Positions 1 to 7,378 of a DNA stretch of 43,944 bases are shown piece after piece (positions within the stretch are counted from its first letter, which is position 1; each line of letters starts with the position of its first letter). The notes beneath the pieces are model-generated. The model ran no database searches. It was not told the origin of the DNA and saw only the letters and a program-made list of their open reading frames with translations. A program made the position numbers and the translations under genes. Source of the DNA: Bacteroidota bacterium. Its GTDB lineage: Bacteria; Bacteroidota; Bacteroidia; Flavobacteriales; Weeksellaceae. The stretch spans positions 1 to 43,944 of the forward strand of contig JAEWYW010000007.1 in the NCBI GenBank assembly GCA_023458535.1. Direction: 5' to 3'.

Positions 1-107
1 TTAAAACCAGAATTTTGGCTAAAATAGCTACACTTACAACTATTCAATATCTGAATAAATTTCTTTTCGGCAGAAATATAAACAACTTAAAAATAAATCT
101 CGCGTGA
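1..107 (+). CDS. Transposase C-terminus, IS982-family-like (5' part outside window)
   Basis: The frame starting at base 3 is open from the window edge to TGA at 105-107 and encodes about 34 residues. It begins KTRILAKIATLTTIQYLNKF and ends in NNLKINLA. An F/K-T-R-I-x-A-K-I...T-x-x-Q-Y-x-N tail is how I remember the end of IS982-family (DDE) transposases in flavobacteria. The catalytic DDE residues are not in the window, so activity cannot be judged. The gene lies opposite in direction to the receptor gene it interrupts. Family assignment rests on recalled similarity only. Confidence 0.6.
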   Translation, partial: KTRILAKIATLTTIQYLNKFLFGRNINNLKINLA

Positions 108-122
108 TAATGCACTACGGGT
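1..122 (+). mobile_element. Right end of an IS982-family-like insertion sequence (partial)
   Basis: The first 107 bases encode the C-terminus of a transposase on the + strand. After its TGA come about 15 bases ending in GGGT at 122. Read inward from 122 the end is ACCCGTAGTGCATTATCACG, which would be the terminal inverted repeat; an ACCC start is what I expect for IS982-type ends, from memory. The siderophore-receptor reading frame on the other strand is normal down to about base 123 and then runs into this end, where the TAG stop (115-117) belongs to the IS. The rest of the element, the other inverted repeat and the target duplication lie left of the window. The boundary at 122 is an estimate good to a few bases. 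Confidence 0.65.
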
Positions 123-1338
123 TAATATCATCCAATACATTGATTTGATCTACAACCTTAGAGATGTAAGATGTGGTGGTAACATCAGACTCTTTCCAGT
201 CGAAACCTAATTGAAATGTATGTTTAATTCCGAAAGTTTTGAGATCTTGACCTATGAAATCCACCTGAAAAACCTTATTTATATCTTGTCTTTCACTTTT
301 TGACAAACTTCTGTTTCTAAATTCGTTTGGGTTTTTAGAATCTATGGGAGCCAGGGAAGCACCGACATTATCTGTATTGTATGAAGAGTTGATAAAAGCA
401 GTTCTTAATTTTAGCTTATCTGTGAGTTTTCTTGTGACGGATGTTGAAAAATTAAAAGTACTAACCTCAACATTATCTGTTGCAAAACCTAGAAATTTAC
501 CCTTAGGCATTTCATATAATGCATTTACATCCCCTTTAGCAAGGTTTACTGTTCCTCTGTCTGGGGTTGTGTTATTATGCATATAATCCATTTCTACTAC
601 AATTTCTGTCTTATCATCTGGTCTGAAAGCTACGGAAGGGTTTACATAAATTCTTTCCGTCGAAACATAATCTCTAAACGAATTATTGTTCTGATAAGCG
701 CCGTTAAACCTTACTGCCACCTGCCCTTTTGAATCAAGCACCCTTTGAAAATCTAATGATGGTCTATAAAAGTCCCAACTGCCATATCTAAAATTAACAC
801 TTCCTTTATTTACAAATTGAGGAGTTTTAGTAACAATATTAATTACTCCACCAGCAGCGCCCAAACCATTACCAATCCCTTGCGTTACTGCAGCCGAGCC
901 TTTTATCACCTGTATATTTTCTACGCCCTGCATATCTGTAAGCATTGATCCAGTTCTAAAATCAGAATCCATCATCACACCATTTTTAAGTACCGGCACC
1001 CCTCTGTATCCTCTAATAGACATACTTTCCTTAGTACCTCCATAGCTGCCAAACTGTGTTACACCAGGTACATTTTTAGCAACATCCGTTACAGTAAGAC
1101 CACCTAAATCTTCTATTACTTTATGGGAAATCACAGAAATGCTTTGAATCTGATCTCGGGTTTTGAGTGGAAGCCTAGTAATGACTTCAAGACCTTCAGG
1201 TTGCGTCTTGGCGGTACCAAAGAGTTCAACTTCTTCAATCTTTTTATGTTTTAGAGAATCTAAAGTTTTATTTTCATGTTGTGCTTGCATCGTTACAGCT
1301 CCCAATACCAGAAGAGAGATTGTAGTTAATTTTTTCAT
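115..1338 (-). pseudogene. TonB-dependent siderophore receptor, 3' half lost to IS insertion
   Basis: Outer-membrane receptor that would take up ferric siderophores with energy from TonB. The visible 407 codons contain a signal peptide (MKKLTTISLLVLGAVTMQAQ), a short TonB-box-like N-terminus, the plug domain (residues about 45-165, with IKGSAAVTQGIGNGLGAAGG and VINIVTKTP) and the first barrel strands. Complete siderophore receptors have about 700-800 residues, so nearly half the barrel is missing. The frame ends at LDDINP followed by a TAG supplied by the IS end. The ATG at 1338 is chosen because the upstream in-frame TTG at 1359 is part of the -7 promoter element. The rest of the gene probably lies beyond the element, left of the window. 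A half barrel would not be functional. Confidence 0.85.
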
Positions 1339-1356
1339 TGATTTTTTAAATTTCAC

Positions 1357-1364
1357 CAAAAATA
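1357..1364 (-). promoter_or_regulatory. -7 promoter element of the siderophore receptor gene
   Basis: TATTTTTG on the - strand fits TAnnTTTG and lies 18 bases before the ATG at 1338. No clear -33 TTG is seen at the usual distance, as expected for an activated or iron-regulated promoter. Confidence 0.45.
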
Positions 1365-1368
1365 ATTA

Positions 1369-1385
1369 TTTTTAATAATTCTAAA
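1369..1385. promoter_or_regulatory. Fur-like palindrome 1 (candidate operator)
   Basis: TTTTTAATAATTCTAAA is an imperfect 8-1-8 palindrome (6 of 8 positions paired) directly upstream of the -7 element. It shares the 11-mer ATTCTAAATAA with the second site 47 bases away. Resemblance to a TTTAGAAT-n-ATTCTAAA Fur-type box, plus the siderophore receptor downstream, suggests iron regulation; the regulator is inferred. Confidence 0.35.
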
Positions 1386-1415
1386 TAAAATTAAAAGATG
1401 AAATAAATCATGTTG

Positions 1416-1432
1416 TTTAAAATGATTCTAAA
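1416..1432. promoter_or_regulatory. Fur-like palindrome 2 (candidate operator)
   Basis: TTTAAAATGATTCTAAA is an 8-1-8 palindrome with 7 of 8 positions paired. It lies about 55 bases upstream of the -7 element of the receptor gene and shares an 11-base direct repeat with the first site. It is read as a Fur-type operator because of the gene it precedes. Confidence 0.4.
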
Positions 1433-1441
1433 TAACAATAA

Positions 1442-1471
1442 AAAATCCCCTCTCTTTCGAAAGGGGATTTT
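1442..1471 (-). terminator. Rho-independent terminator of the str operon
   Basis: AAAATCCCC (1442-1450) pairs with GGGGATTTT (1463-1471). On the - strand the stem is followed by a T-rich run. It lies 22 bases after the rpsJ stop. Confidence 0.85.
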
Positions 1472-1493
1472 CTATCATAGCCAGTGGAATAAA

Positions 1494-1799
1494 TCACACT
1501 TTAATTTCTACGTCTACTCCTGAAGGAAGCTCTAATTTCATAAGAGCATCAACAGTTTTAGAAGATGAAGAGTAGATATCCATCAATCTCTTATGAGCTG
1601 ATAATTGGAACTGCTCTCTAGCTTTCTTGTTAACGTGCGGAGATCTCAATACTGTGAAGATTCTCTTGTTCGTTGGCAAAGGAATGGGTCCGTTTACAAC
1701 AGCACCAGTTGCTTTTACCGTTTTTACGATTTTCTCAGCAGATTTATCCACCAAATTATAATCGTAAGACTTAAGTTTTATTCTGATTCTTTGTGACAT
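1494..1799 (-). CDS. rpsJ: 30S ribosomal protein S10
   Basis: Small-subunit protein of 101 residues, the normal length. It binds 16S rRNA in the 30S head and, in other bacteria, also the antitermination factor NusB. The conserved loop GPIPLPTNKRIFTVLRSPHV (about residues 38-57) and the end PSGVDVEIKV identify it. It is the last gene of the str operon, 17 bases after fusA. In many bacteria rpsJ leads into rplC and the S10 ribosomal operon; here a terminator follows and then an unrelated gene, so the two ribosomal operons are separated. No tuf gene lies between fusA and rpsJ. Confidence 0.98.
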   Translation of the reverse strand: MSQRIRIKLKSYDYNLVDKSAEKIVKTVKATGAVVNGPIPLPTNKRIFTVLRSPHVNKKAREQFQLSAHKRLMDIYSSSSKTVDALMKLELPSGVDVEIKV

Positions 1800-1816
1800 T
1801 TTAATCTAATTTAAAA

Positions 1817-3934
1817 TTAACCTTTAGCTTTAGCGATTACGTCTTCAGCGATGTTCTGAGGAGCAGCTTCGTATTTTTCGAATTCCATAGAAGATGTTGC
1901 TCTACCAGAAGATAATGTTCTTAATGTAGTTACATAACCAAACATTTCAGAAAGTGGAACGAATGCCTTGATAACTTTAGCGTTATTTCTGTCATCCATA
2001 CCGTTTACAGTACCTCTTCTTCTGTTAAGGTCACCAACGATATCTCCCATGTATTCTTCAGGTGTTACTACTTCAAGTTTCATGATAGGCTCCATGATAA
2101 CAGCTTTTGCAGCTCTACCAACTTCTTTGAATCCCATTTTAGCAGCCAATTCGAAAGACAACTGATCCGAGTCAACCGCGTGGAAAGACCCATCCTTAAG
2201 AGTAACTTTCATTGCATCAACTTCGAAACCTGCCAATGGACCGTTTTTCATAGCTTCCTTGAATCCTTTCTCTACTGAAGGGATAAATTCTTTAGGAATG
2301 TTACCACCTTTAATTTCGTTAACGAATTCAAGACCTGTTTTACCTTCATCAGCTGGACCGATGGTAAATACGATATCCGCGAATTTACCTCTACCACCAG
2401 ACTGCTTTTTGTAAACTTCTCTGTGGTTAGCTAATGCTGTAAGAGCTTCTTTATATTCAACCTGAGGTTGTCCTTGGTTAACTTCTACTTTAAATTCTCT
2501 TCTCAAACGATCTACAATGATATCTAAGTGAAGCTCACCCATACCAGAGATGATTGTTTGTCCTGAAGCCTCATCCGTTTTCACTTGGAAAGTTGGATCT
2601 TCTTCAGCTAATTTAGATAAAGCTACACCTAATTTATCTTGGTCTGCCTTAGTTTTAGGTTCTACTGCGATACCGATAACTGGATCTGGGAATACCATTG
2701 ATTCAAGAACGATTGGATTCTTCTCGTCACATAATGTATCTCCTGTCTTAATATCTTTAAAACCTACTGCCGCACCAATATCTCCAGCCTCGATGTATTC
2801 GATAGGCTCTTGCTTGTTAGCGTGCATCTGGAAGATACGAGAGATTCTTTCTCTGTTATCAGATCTTGTGTTCAAAACATAAGAACCAGCATCTAATCTA
2901 CCAGAATAAGCTCTGAAGAATGCTAATCTACCTACGAATGGGTCAGTTGCAATTTTAAATGCTAAAGCTGCAAATGGCTCACTTACTGAAGGCTTTCTTG
3001 TAATAGGCAAGTCTGTTTTAGGATCTGTACCATCGATTGCTTCTTTATCCATTGGAGAAGGAAGGTAACGACAAACAGCATCTAACATGAACTGTACCCC
3101 TTTATTTTTGAATGAAGAACCACAAGTCATTGGAATGATGCTCATATCCAAAGTAGCAGCTCTTAATGCAGCATGAATTTCTTCTTCTGTAATAGAGTTT
3201 TCGTCCTCCATAAACTTCTCAAGAAGATTTTCGTCGTATGCAGCAATTTCTTCGATTAATTGTCCTCTGTATTGTTTTACTTCATCTTGCATTGCTGCAG
3301 GGATATCAACAATATCAAAAGTAGATCCGTAGTTGTCATCATGCCAAACGATTGCTCTGTTTTTCACTAAATCAACCACACCTTTAAAATCTGCCTCTTC
3401 ACCAATTGGTAAAACGATAGGAACTGCGTTAGAACCTAACATTTCTTTTACTTGCTTACAAACATTAAGGAAGTCAGCTCCCTGTCTGTCCATTTTGTTT
3501 ACAAATCCCATTCTTGGAACTTTGTAGTTATCAGCAAGTCTCCAGTTGGTTTCAGACTGAGGCTCAACACCGTCTACTGCCGAGAATAAGAATACAAGAC
3601 CATCCAATACTCTTAAAGAACGGTTCACCTCTACTGTGAAGTCAACGTGTCCTGGTGTATCGATGATATTGAAATGATAATCTTTTGCGTTTGGAAGTGG
3701 CTTACCCTGCTCAGTTGGGAATTTCCAATCTACGGTAACCGCTGCAGAAGTAATAGTAATACCTCTTTCAGCTTCTTGCTCCATCCAGTCGGTAGTAGAA
3801 GCACCTTCGTGAGTTTCCCCAATTTTGTGGTTCTTACCAGAATAGAACAAAATACGTTCTGTTGTAGTTGTTTTACCAGCATCGATGTGTGCTGCGATAC
3901 CAATATTTCTTGTTAATTTAAGATCTCTACTCAT
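1817..3934 (-). CDS. fusA: Translation elongation factor G
   Basis: GTPase that drives translocation of tRNA and mRNA on the ribosome and, with RRF, ribosome recycling. The 705 residues are a normal length. The GTPase motifs are intact: P-loop AHIDAGKT at 15-22, DTPGH at 92-96 and NKMD at 146-149. The domain IV/V signature regions follow (GMGELHLDI, YKKQSGGRGKFADI and the C-terminal GDLNRRRG stretch). It starts 8 bases after the rpsG stop, so the genes are probably translationally linked. The sequence does not show any acquired fusidic-acid resistance change that I could name with confidence. Confidence 0.98.
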   Translation of the reverse strand: MSRDLKLTRNIGIAAHIDAGKTTTTERILFYSGKNHKIGETHEGASTTDWMEQEAERGITITSAAVTVDWKFPTEQGKPLPNAKDYHFNIIDTPGHVDFTVEVNRSLRVLDGLVFLFSAVDGVEPQSETNWRLADNYKVPRMGFVNKMDRQGADFLNVCKQVKEMLGSNAVPIVLPIGEEADFKGVVDLVKNRAIVWHDDNYGSTFDIVDIPAAMQDEVKQYRGQLIEEIAAYDENLLEKFMEDENSITEEEIHAALRAATLDMSIIPMTCGSSFKNKGVQFMLDAVCRYLPSPMDKEAIDGTDPKTDLPITRKPSVSEPFAALAFKIATDPFVGRLAFFRAYSGRLDAGSYVLNTRSDNRERISRIFQMHANKQEPIEYIEAGDIGAAVGFKDIKTGDTLCDEKNPIVLESMVFPDPVIGIAVEPKTKADQDKLGVALSKLAEEDPTFQVKTDEASGQTIISGMGELHLDIIVDRLRREFKVEVNQGQPQVEYKEALTALANHREVYKKQSGGRGKFADIVFTIGPADEGKTGLEFVNEIKGGNIPKEFIPSVEKGFKEAMKNGPLAGFEVDAMKVTLKDGSFHAVDSDQLSFELAAKMGFKEVGRAAKAVIMEPIMKLEVVTPEEYMGDIVGDLNRRRGTVNGMDDRNNAKVIKAFVPLSEMFGYVTTLRTLSSGRATSSMEFEKYEAAPQNIAEDVIAKAKG

Positions 3935-3942
3935 TGTCTTAA

Positions 3943-4419
3943 TTAAAATTTAAAGTGAGAGAAAGCTTTGTTAGCTTCTGCCATTTTGTGAGTATCTGTT
4001 TTCTTTTTAAATGCAGCACCTTCTTCTTTAGCAGCAGCGATAACTTCTGCAGCTAATTTCTGAGCCATAGATTTATCATTTCTTGCTTTAGAGTACTTAA
4101 TTAACCATTTCATTGCCATAGAAATTTTTCTATCAGCTCTGATTGGCATTGGGATTTGGAAATTAGCTCCTCCTACTCTTCTAGAACGTACTTCTACGTG
4201 AGGCATAACGTTTGTTAATGCATCTTTCCAGATTTCTAGAGATGTTTTTTCGTTATCTCCTTTTTTATTTTCAACGATATCTAATGCATCATAAAAAATT
4301 TTGAATGCTATAGATTTCTTACCGTCTAACATTAGGTTGTTTACGAATCTTGTTACCAATTGATCATTAAATTTCGGATCTGGTAACAACGGTCTTTTTT
4401 TCGCTTTTGTCTTTCTCAT
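3943..4419 (-). CDS. rpsG: 30S ribosomal protein S7
   Basis: Assembly-initiating protein of the 30S head, contacting the E and P sites. It has 158 residues, as is usual in Bacteroidota. Typical segments are the N-terminal MRKTKAKKRPLLPDPKFNDQ, the FVNNLMLDGKKSIA helix and the RSRRVGGANFQIPMPI beta hairpin, which sits near the mRNA exit. It is the second gene of the str operon, 23 bases after rpsL. Confidence 0.98.
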   Translation of the reverse strand: MRKTKAKKRPLLPDPKFNDQLVTRFVNNLMLDGKKSIAFKIFYDALDIVENKKGDNEKTSLEIWKDALTNVMPHVEVRSRRVGGANFQIPMPIRADRKISMAMKWLIKYSKARNDKSMAQKLAAEVIAAAKEEGAAFKKKTDTHKMAEANKAFSHFKF

Positions 4420-4442
4420 TGCTATTGTACCTTATTTAATGA

Positions 4443-4850
4443 TTATTTTTTCTTACCTGTTGCAGCTGGCGCCTGACCTGGTTTTGGTCTCTTAGCTCCA
4501 TACTTAGATCTTCTTTGTGTTCTTCCATTAACACCAGCGGTGTCTAATGCACCTCTTACGATGTGGTAACGTACTCCCGGTAGGTCTTTCACCCTTCCGC
4601 CTCTTACCAATACTATCGAGTGCTCTTGAAGATTATGTCCTTCGCCCGGGATGTAGGCGTTAACTTCCTTACCATTAGAAAGTCTTACCCTTGCAACTTT
4701 TCTAAGTGCAGAGTTAGGTTTCTTAGGTGTAGTAGTATATACTCTTGTACATACTCCTCGTCTTTGTGGACAAGAATCAAGGGCAGCCGATTTGCTCTTC
4801 TTGGCAAGCGTGGCTCTTCCTTTTCTTACTAATTGTTGAATAGTAGGCAT
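4443..4850 (-). CDS. rpsL: 30S ribosomal protein S12
   Basis: Decoding-centre protein of 135 residues; the Lys/Pro/Ala-rich tail (KPGQAPAATGKKK) makes it about ten residues longer than the E. coli protein, as in other Bacteroidota. The two loops that carry streptomycin-resistance changes elsewhere are wild type: TPKKPNSALRK keeps the lysine matching K42 and GGRVKDLPGVRYH keeps the one matching K87. First gene of the str operon, with its own promoter about 30 bases upstream. Confidence 0.98.
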   Translation of the reverse strand: MPTIQQLVRKGRATLAKKSKSAALDSCPQRRGVCTRVYTTTPKKPNSALRKVARVRLSNGKEVNAYIPGEGHNLQEHSIVLVRGGRVKDLPGVRYHIVRGALDTAGVNGRTQRRSKYGAKRPKPGQAPAATGKKK

Positions 4851-4880
4851 TTAATTGCTTTTATATTATAATTCAGGGTG

Positions 4881-4910
4881 CAAAAATAAGAATAATTTTT
4901 TAATTGACAA
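4881..4910 (-). promoter_or_regulatory. str operon promoter
   Basis: On the - strand TTG (4910-4908) is followed after 19 bases by TATTTTTG (4888-4881), fitting the Bacteroidota -33/-7 consensus. The predicted transcript start is about 25-30 bases before the rpsL ATG. Confidence 0.65.
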
Positions 4911-4964
4911 GCAGTTATATTTTTTTAATTATTATATTTCCAATATTTAAATGTAAAAGTTTTC

Positions 4965-4972
4965 TATTTTTG
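4965..4972 (+). promoter_or_regulatory. -7 element of the TA-repeat exported-protein gene
   Basis: TATTTTTG matches TAnnTTTG and lies 17 bases before the ATG at 4990. No good -33 TTG is present at 17-23 bases. Confidence 0.4.
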
Positions 4973-4989
4973 AAAAAAATATCTGTGAC

Positions 4990-5655
4990 ATGAAACTACC
5001 TACTTTATTAATAATATTCTTCCTCCCTATACATCTTCTTCTCTCGCAGAAATTGAATTCTATGCAAACAGATTTTCCAGAAGGCATCTACACAACAATG
5101 CAGGATTTCATCAATAGGAAACCCAACTATAATTTTGAAATCACAAAAAAAGGGACTCACAGTTTAAATAATGAGCTGGTAGATGATAATGAGCAATTTT
5201 GCTTCTTTTTTGAAAAATCAAAAGATTCAAAAATCAGGAAGGCATTTGCAATTGTTTATCATCAAGAATTATATTTTAAGCTTGGTTCTATTATGAAATA
5301 TTCTGAAAAAGGTGACGGTACGGAATACAATCCACTTGAAAATATGTTTACAAAAGTGCTATTTGAAGGAGATCATTATATATATATATATATATATACA
5401 GAAGCTGTATTTGGAAATGTATGGACAAAAACTGCATTTGACAATGGTTTACCCATCAGCGGTAGTAAAACTTATAAATTAAATAACTTGAAAGGCGTTG
5501 TTTGGGATGTAAAAAATAAGAAATTCAATATTTTCAAGGATTGCATCGATTATAATGCCTTCATTAAAGAAAAAGCACCGGAGTACGAACAAAATTGCGA
5601 CAAAGACGTTCCCAATATTGACGCTGTTAGAGAATCAATGTTAAAAATTATATGA
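4990..5655 (+). CDS. Exported protein of unknown function with an internal (TA)11 repeat
   Basis: I do not recognise a named family. The 221-residue product has a clear signal peptide (residues 1-19, ending LLLSQ) and no lipobox or further membrane segment, so it is periplasmic or surface-located. It has two cysteines near the C-terminus (DC at about 188 and NCDKD) and one in the middle. Residues 130-137 (YIYIYIYT) are encoded by a perfect run of 11 TA dinucleotides at 5377-5398; gain or loss of one TA unit shifts the frame there. The flanking protein sequence reads as ordinary folded protein on both sides, so the current repeat number is in frame. It stands alone, convergent with the next gene. 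Confidence 0.75.
   Translation: MKLPTLLIIFFLPIHLLLSQKLNSMQTDFPEGIYTTMQDFINRKPNYNFEITKKGTHSLNNELVDDNEQFCFFFEKSKDSKIRKAFAIVYHQELYFKLGSIMKYSEKGDGTEYNPLENMFTKVLFEGDHYIYIYIYTEAVFGNVWTKTAFDNGLPISGSKTYKLNNLKGVVWDVKNKKFNIFKDCIDYNAFIKEKAPEYEQNCDKDVPNIDAVRESMLKII
5377..5398. repeat. (TA)11 dinucleotide repeat inside a coding region
   Basis: Twenty-two bases of uninterrupted TA, within codons 130-137 of the exported protein at 4990-5655. Dinucleotide tracts of this length are prone to slipped-strand mispairing; only changes of three units keep the frame. Confidence 0.95.
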
Positions 5656-5683
5656 GAAAAGTACCTAATTTTTAATTTACAGT

Positions 5684-7258
5684 TTAGTCAAATGTCGTAA
5701 TAACAACATTTTTATTCCACTCAAAATTTTTAATATTATTCTTTAATTGTTCTTTGATATTTGGATCAATAGCATAAAAAGAAACAGTATTACTGGCCGC
5801 AGTTATTACATTATCAATTTTTGCAGTTCCGACCTTGCGCCAGTTTTCCGGAATTGCCTCGTACAACCAGTCATCATATACTATTGCTAATTTATAGTTG
5901 TGCTTATTTGCATATTCTTTTATGAATTTCTTTGAAGCATCATCAAAAGGCCTGTCGTTTATTTTAAATCTAACCATTTCTTTAGACCCTAATCCCATTA
6001 CATCAAATAATTGAATATCCGTATAATAACAAATGGCTCCAATATCATTTGCAACAACTTTCGAATTGTTATAATACTTATTTAGAAATCTTGCAGACTG
6101 TATTTGTTGTTCATAAATATTTGCGGAACCATTCAAGAGTAATCTGTTTGAAAACTCTATTTTGTACAGACATAAAACAAGGTTTAATGCAATTAATGCT
6201 ACAATCATCTTTTCACTTTTAAGTGAGTTTAATGATAGAAATCTTAATTTTGGAAGTATAATCATACAAAATGAGACCAAGAGATATGCTTCGTAACGGA
6301 AAACACTATTAAATCGACCAAATAAAAAATTCAAAAAACATGTAAGTATCCAACAAATGAGCAAAGAATTTCTGACCAATACATTTTTGTAATTTTTATC
6401 AACTTTGAAATCTCTGATGAGTATATATAATGATAATACGAGAGGAACAAAAGCGATTTTATAAAATGTTCTGTTTAAAAGGATGTTGTTCTTCAATAAT
6501 TGTAGCACATCATAGAAAAAGCTTGAACCAAATTCCAAAGTCATGCCTTTAACCACTACAGAATTGGGAAAAAAGTAACCAGTTTGCTGATAGTTAAAGT
6601 AACAAAACACAGCAATGGGTAAAAAACCAAAAAATAGCGTTGCTAACCCTAGCTTAACATATCGTAATAAAAATAAAACAAATGCTACAGATACAATGTA
6701 GAACATGCTCTCAAACCTTACAAGTCCTAGAAAACTCAAAGAAATAAAAAACGTTATGGCGTATTTACCATTGATAAATTTTACGGCACTCCACCTCTGG
6801 TAAGCATATACATTAATCACAATTAATAAAACATGTAACAGATGTTCCATGCCAGTGAAAATCTGCACATGGATCACTGAAAAAAATAAAACAAATAATA
6901 TTATTAAAATAAGATGTAAACCATTTTTAAAATACCGCTGAAAATACCGATACAAAAGATAAACAATGAGCACACCAACTCCAATATTAAAAATTAAAGG
7001 GATAATTTTAAAATCCCCAAACAAGCCAATTAGCACACTGAGCAGAAATGTGTACAAAGGAGAAGAAGAGGTGGATGAAAAATGATATTTAGTGATGCCC
7101 CAAACTCCGTGCTCAAAAAAATTTTTAGCAACAGATAAATGTATATATGCGTCATCCAAAATATAGGTAAAGTCACCATCAGTTTTTTGCAGAATTATTA
7201 AAAGATATATGGCACAAACCCCAAAAAAGACTGATAAAATTATCCAAAAACTCCTCAT
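5684..7258 (-). CDS. GT-C-type polytopic membrane glycosyltransferase
   Basis: Membrane protein of 524 residues with about ten hydrophobic segments in the first 400 residues and a soluble C-terminal part. The order of motifs fits GT-C enzymes that use a polyprenyl-phosphate sugar: an acidic DD pair (D35-D36 in ILDDAYIH) in the first outer loop, the GMEHLLH segment (about 136-142), LVRFES (about 179-184) and FFPNSVVVKG (about 225-235). The C-terminal VANDIGAICYYTD and FDVMGLGS pieces are also seen in this type of protein. Donor, acceptor and product are unknown; transfer of a sugar to an envelope glycan or lipid on the outer face of the inner membrane is inferred. It is monocistronic, divergent from pncB. 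Confidence 0.7.
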   Translation of the reverse strand: MRSFWIILSVFFGVCAIYLLIILQKTDGDFTYILDDAYIHLSVAKNFFEHGVWGITKYHFSSTSSSPLYTFLLSVLIGLFGDFKIIPLIFNIGVGVLIVYLLYRYFQRYFKNGLHLILIILFVLFFSVIHVQIFTGMEHLLHVLLIVINVYAYQRWSAVKFINGKYAITFFISLSFLGLVRFESMFYIVSVAFVLFLLRYVKLGLATLFFGFLPIAVFCYFNYQQTGYFFPNSVVVKGMTLEFGSSFFYDVLQLLKNNILLNRTFYKIAFVPLVLSLYILIRDFKVDKNYKNVLVRNSLLICWILTCFLNFLFGRFNSVFRYEAYLLVSFCMIILPKLRFLSLNSLKSEKMIVALIALNLVLCLYKIEFSNRLLLNGSANIYEQQIQSARFLNKYYNNSKVVANDIGAICYYTDIQLFDVMGLGSKEMVRFKINDRPFDDASKKFIKEYANKHNYKLAIVYDDWLYEAIPENWRKVGTAKIDNVITAASNTVSFYAIDPNIKEQLKNNIKNFEWNKNVVITTFD

Positions 7259-7262
7259 TTTG

Positions 7263-7293
7263 CAAACTTAACAAAATATAACAGAGCTATCAA
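7263..7293 (-). promoter_or_regulatory. Promoter of the GT-C glycosyltransferase gene
   Basis: TTG (7293-7291), 20 bases, then TAAGTTTG (7270-7263) on the - strand. The -7 element ends only 5 bases before the ATG at 7258, which would give a leaderless transcript. A second TATTTTTG (7298-7291) without a -33 partner could give a leader of about 30 bases instead. Confidence 0.4.
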
Positions 7294-7334
7294 AAATAAA
7301 ACTGAGTATTTCCTTTGCTAGAAAACTTAAAAAA

Positions 7335-7368
7335 TTTGAAAATTTTGATGGTGGATTAGTTAAATTTG
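7335..7368 (+). promoter_or_regulatory. pncB promoter
   Basis: TTTG (7335-7338), 22 bases, then TAAATTTG (7361-7368). The ATG at 7379 is 10 bases after the -7 element, so the 5' leader would be only a few bases long. Confidence 0.5.
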
Positions 7369-7378
7369 TAAAAAAAAC

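Noticed and set aside
344..586. Open frame on the + strand inside the siderophore receptor gene
   Set aside because: It lies opposite coding sequence with clear family signature, and its product looks like no protein. Similar shadow frames inside fusA, lptD, tamL and tamB were dropped for the same reason.
1339..1359. Longer N-terminus for the receptor starting at TTG 1359
   Set aside because: That TTG is the end of the -7 promoter element; the signal peptide starts properly at the ATG at 1338.
7259..7378. Possible NAD-type riboswitch before pncB
   Set aside because: The promoter leaves only a few bases of leader, so there is no room for an RNA sensor.
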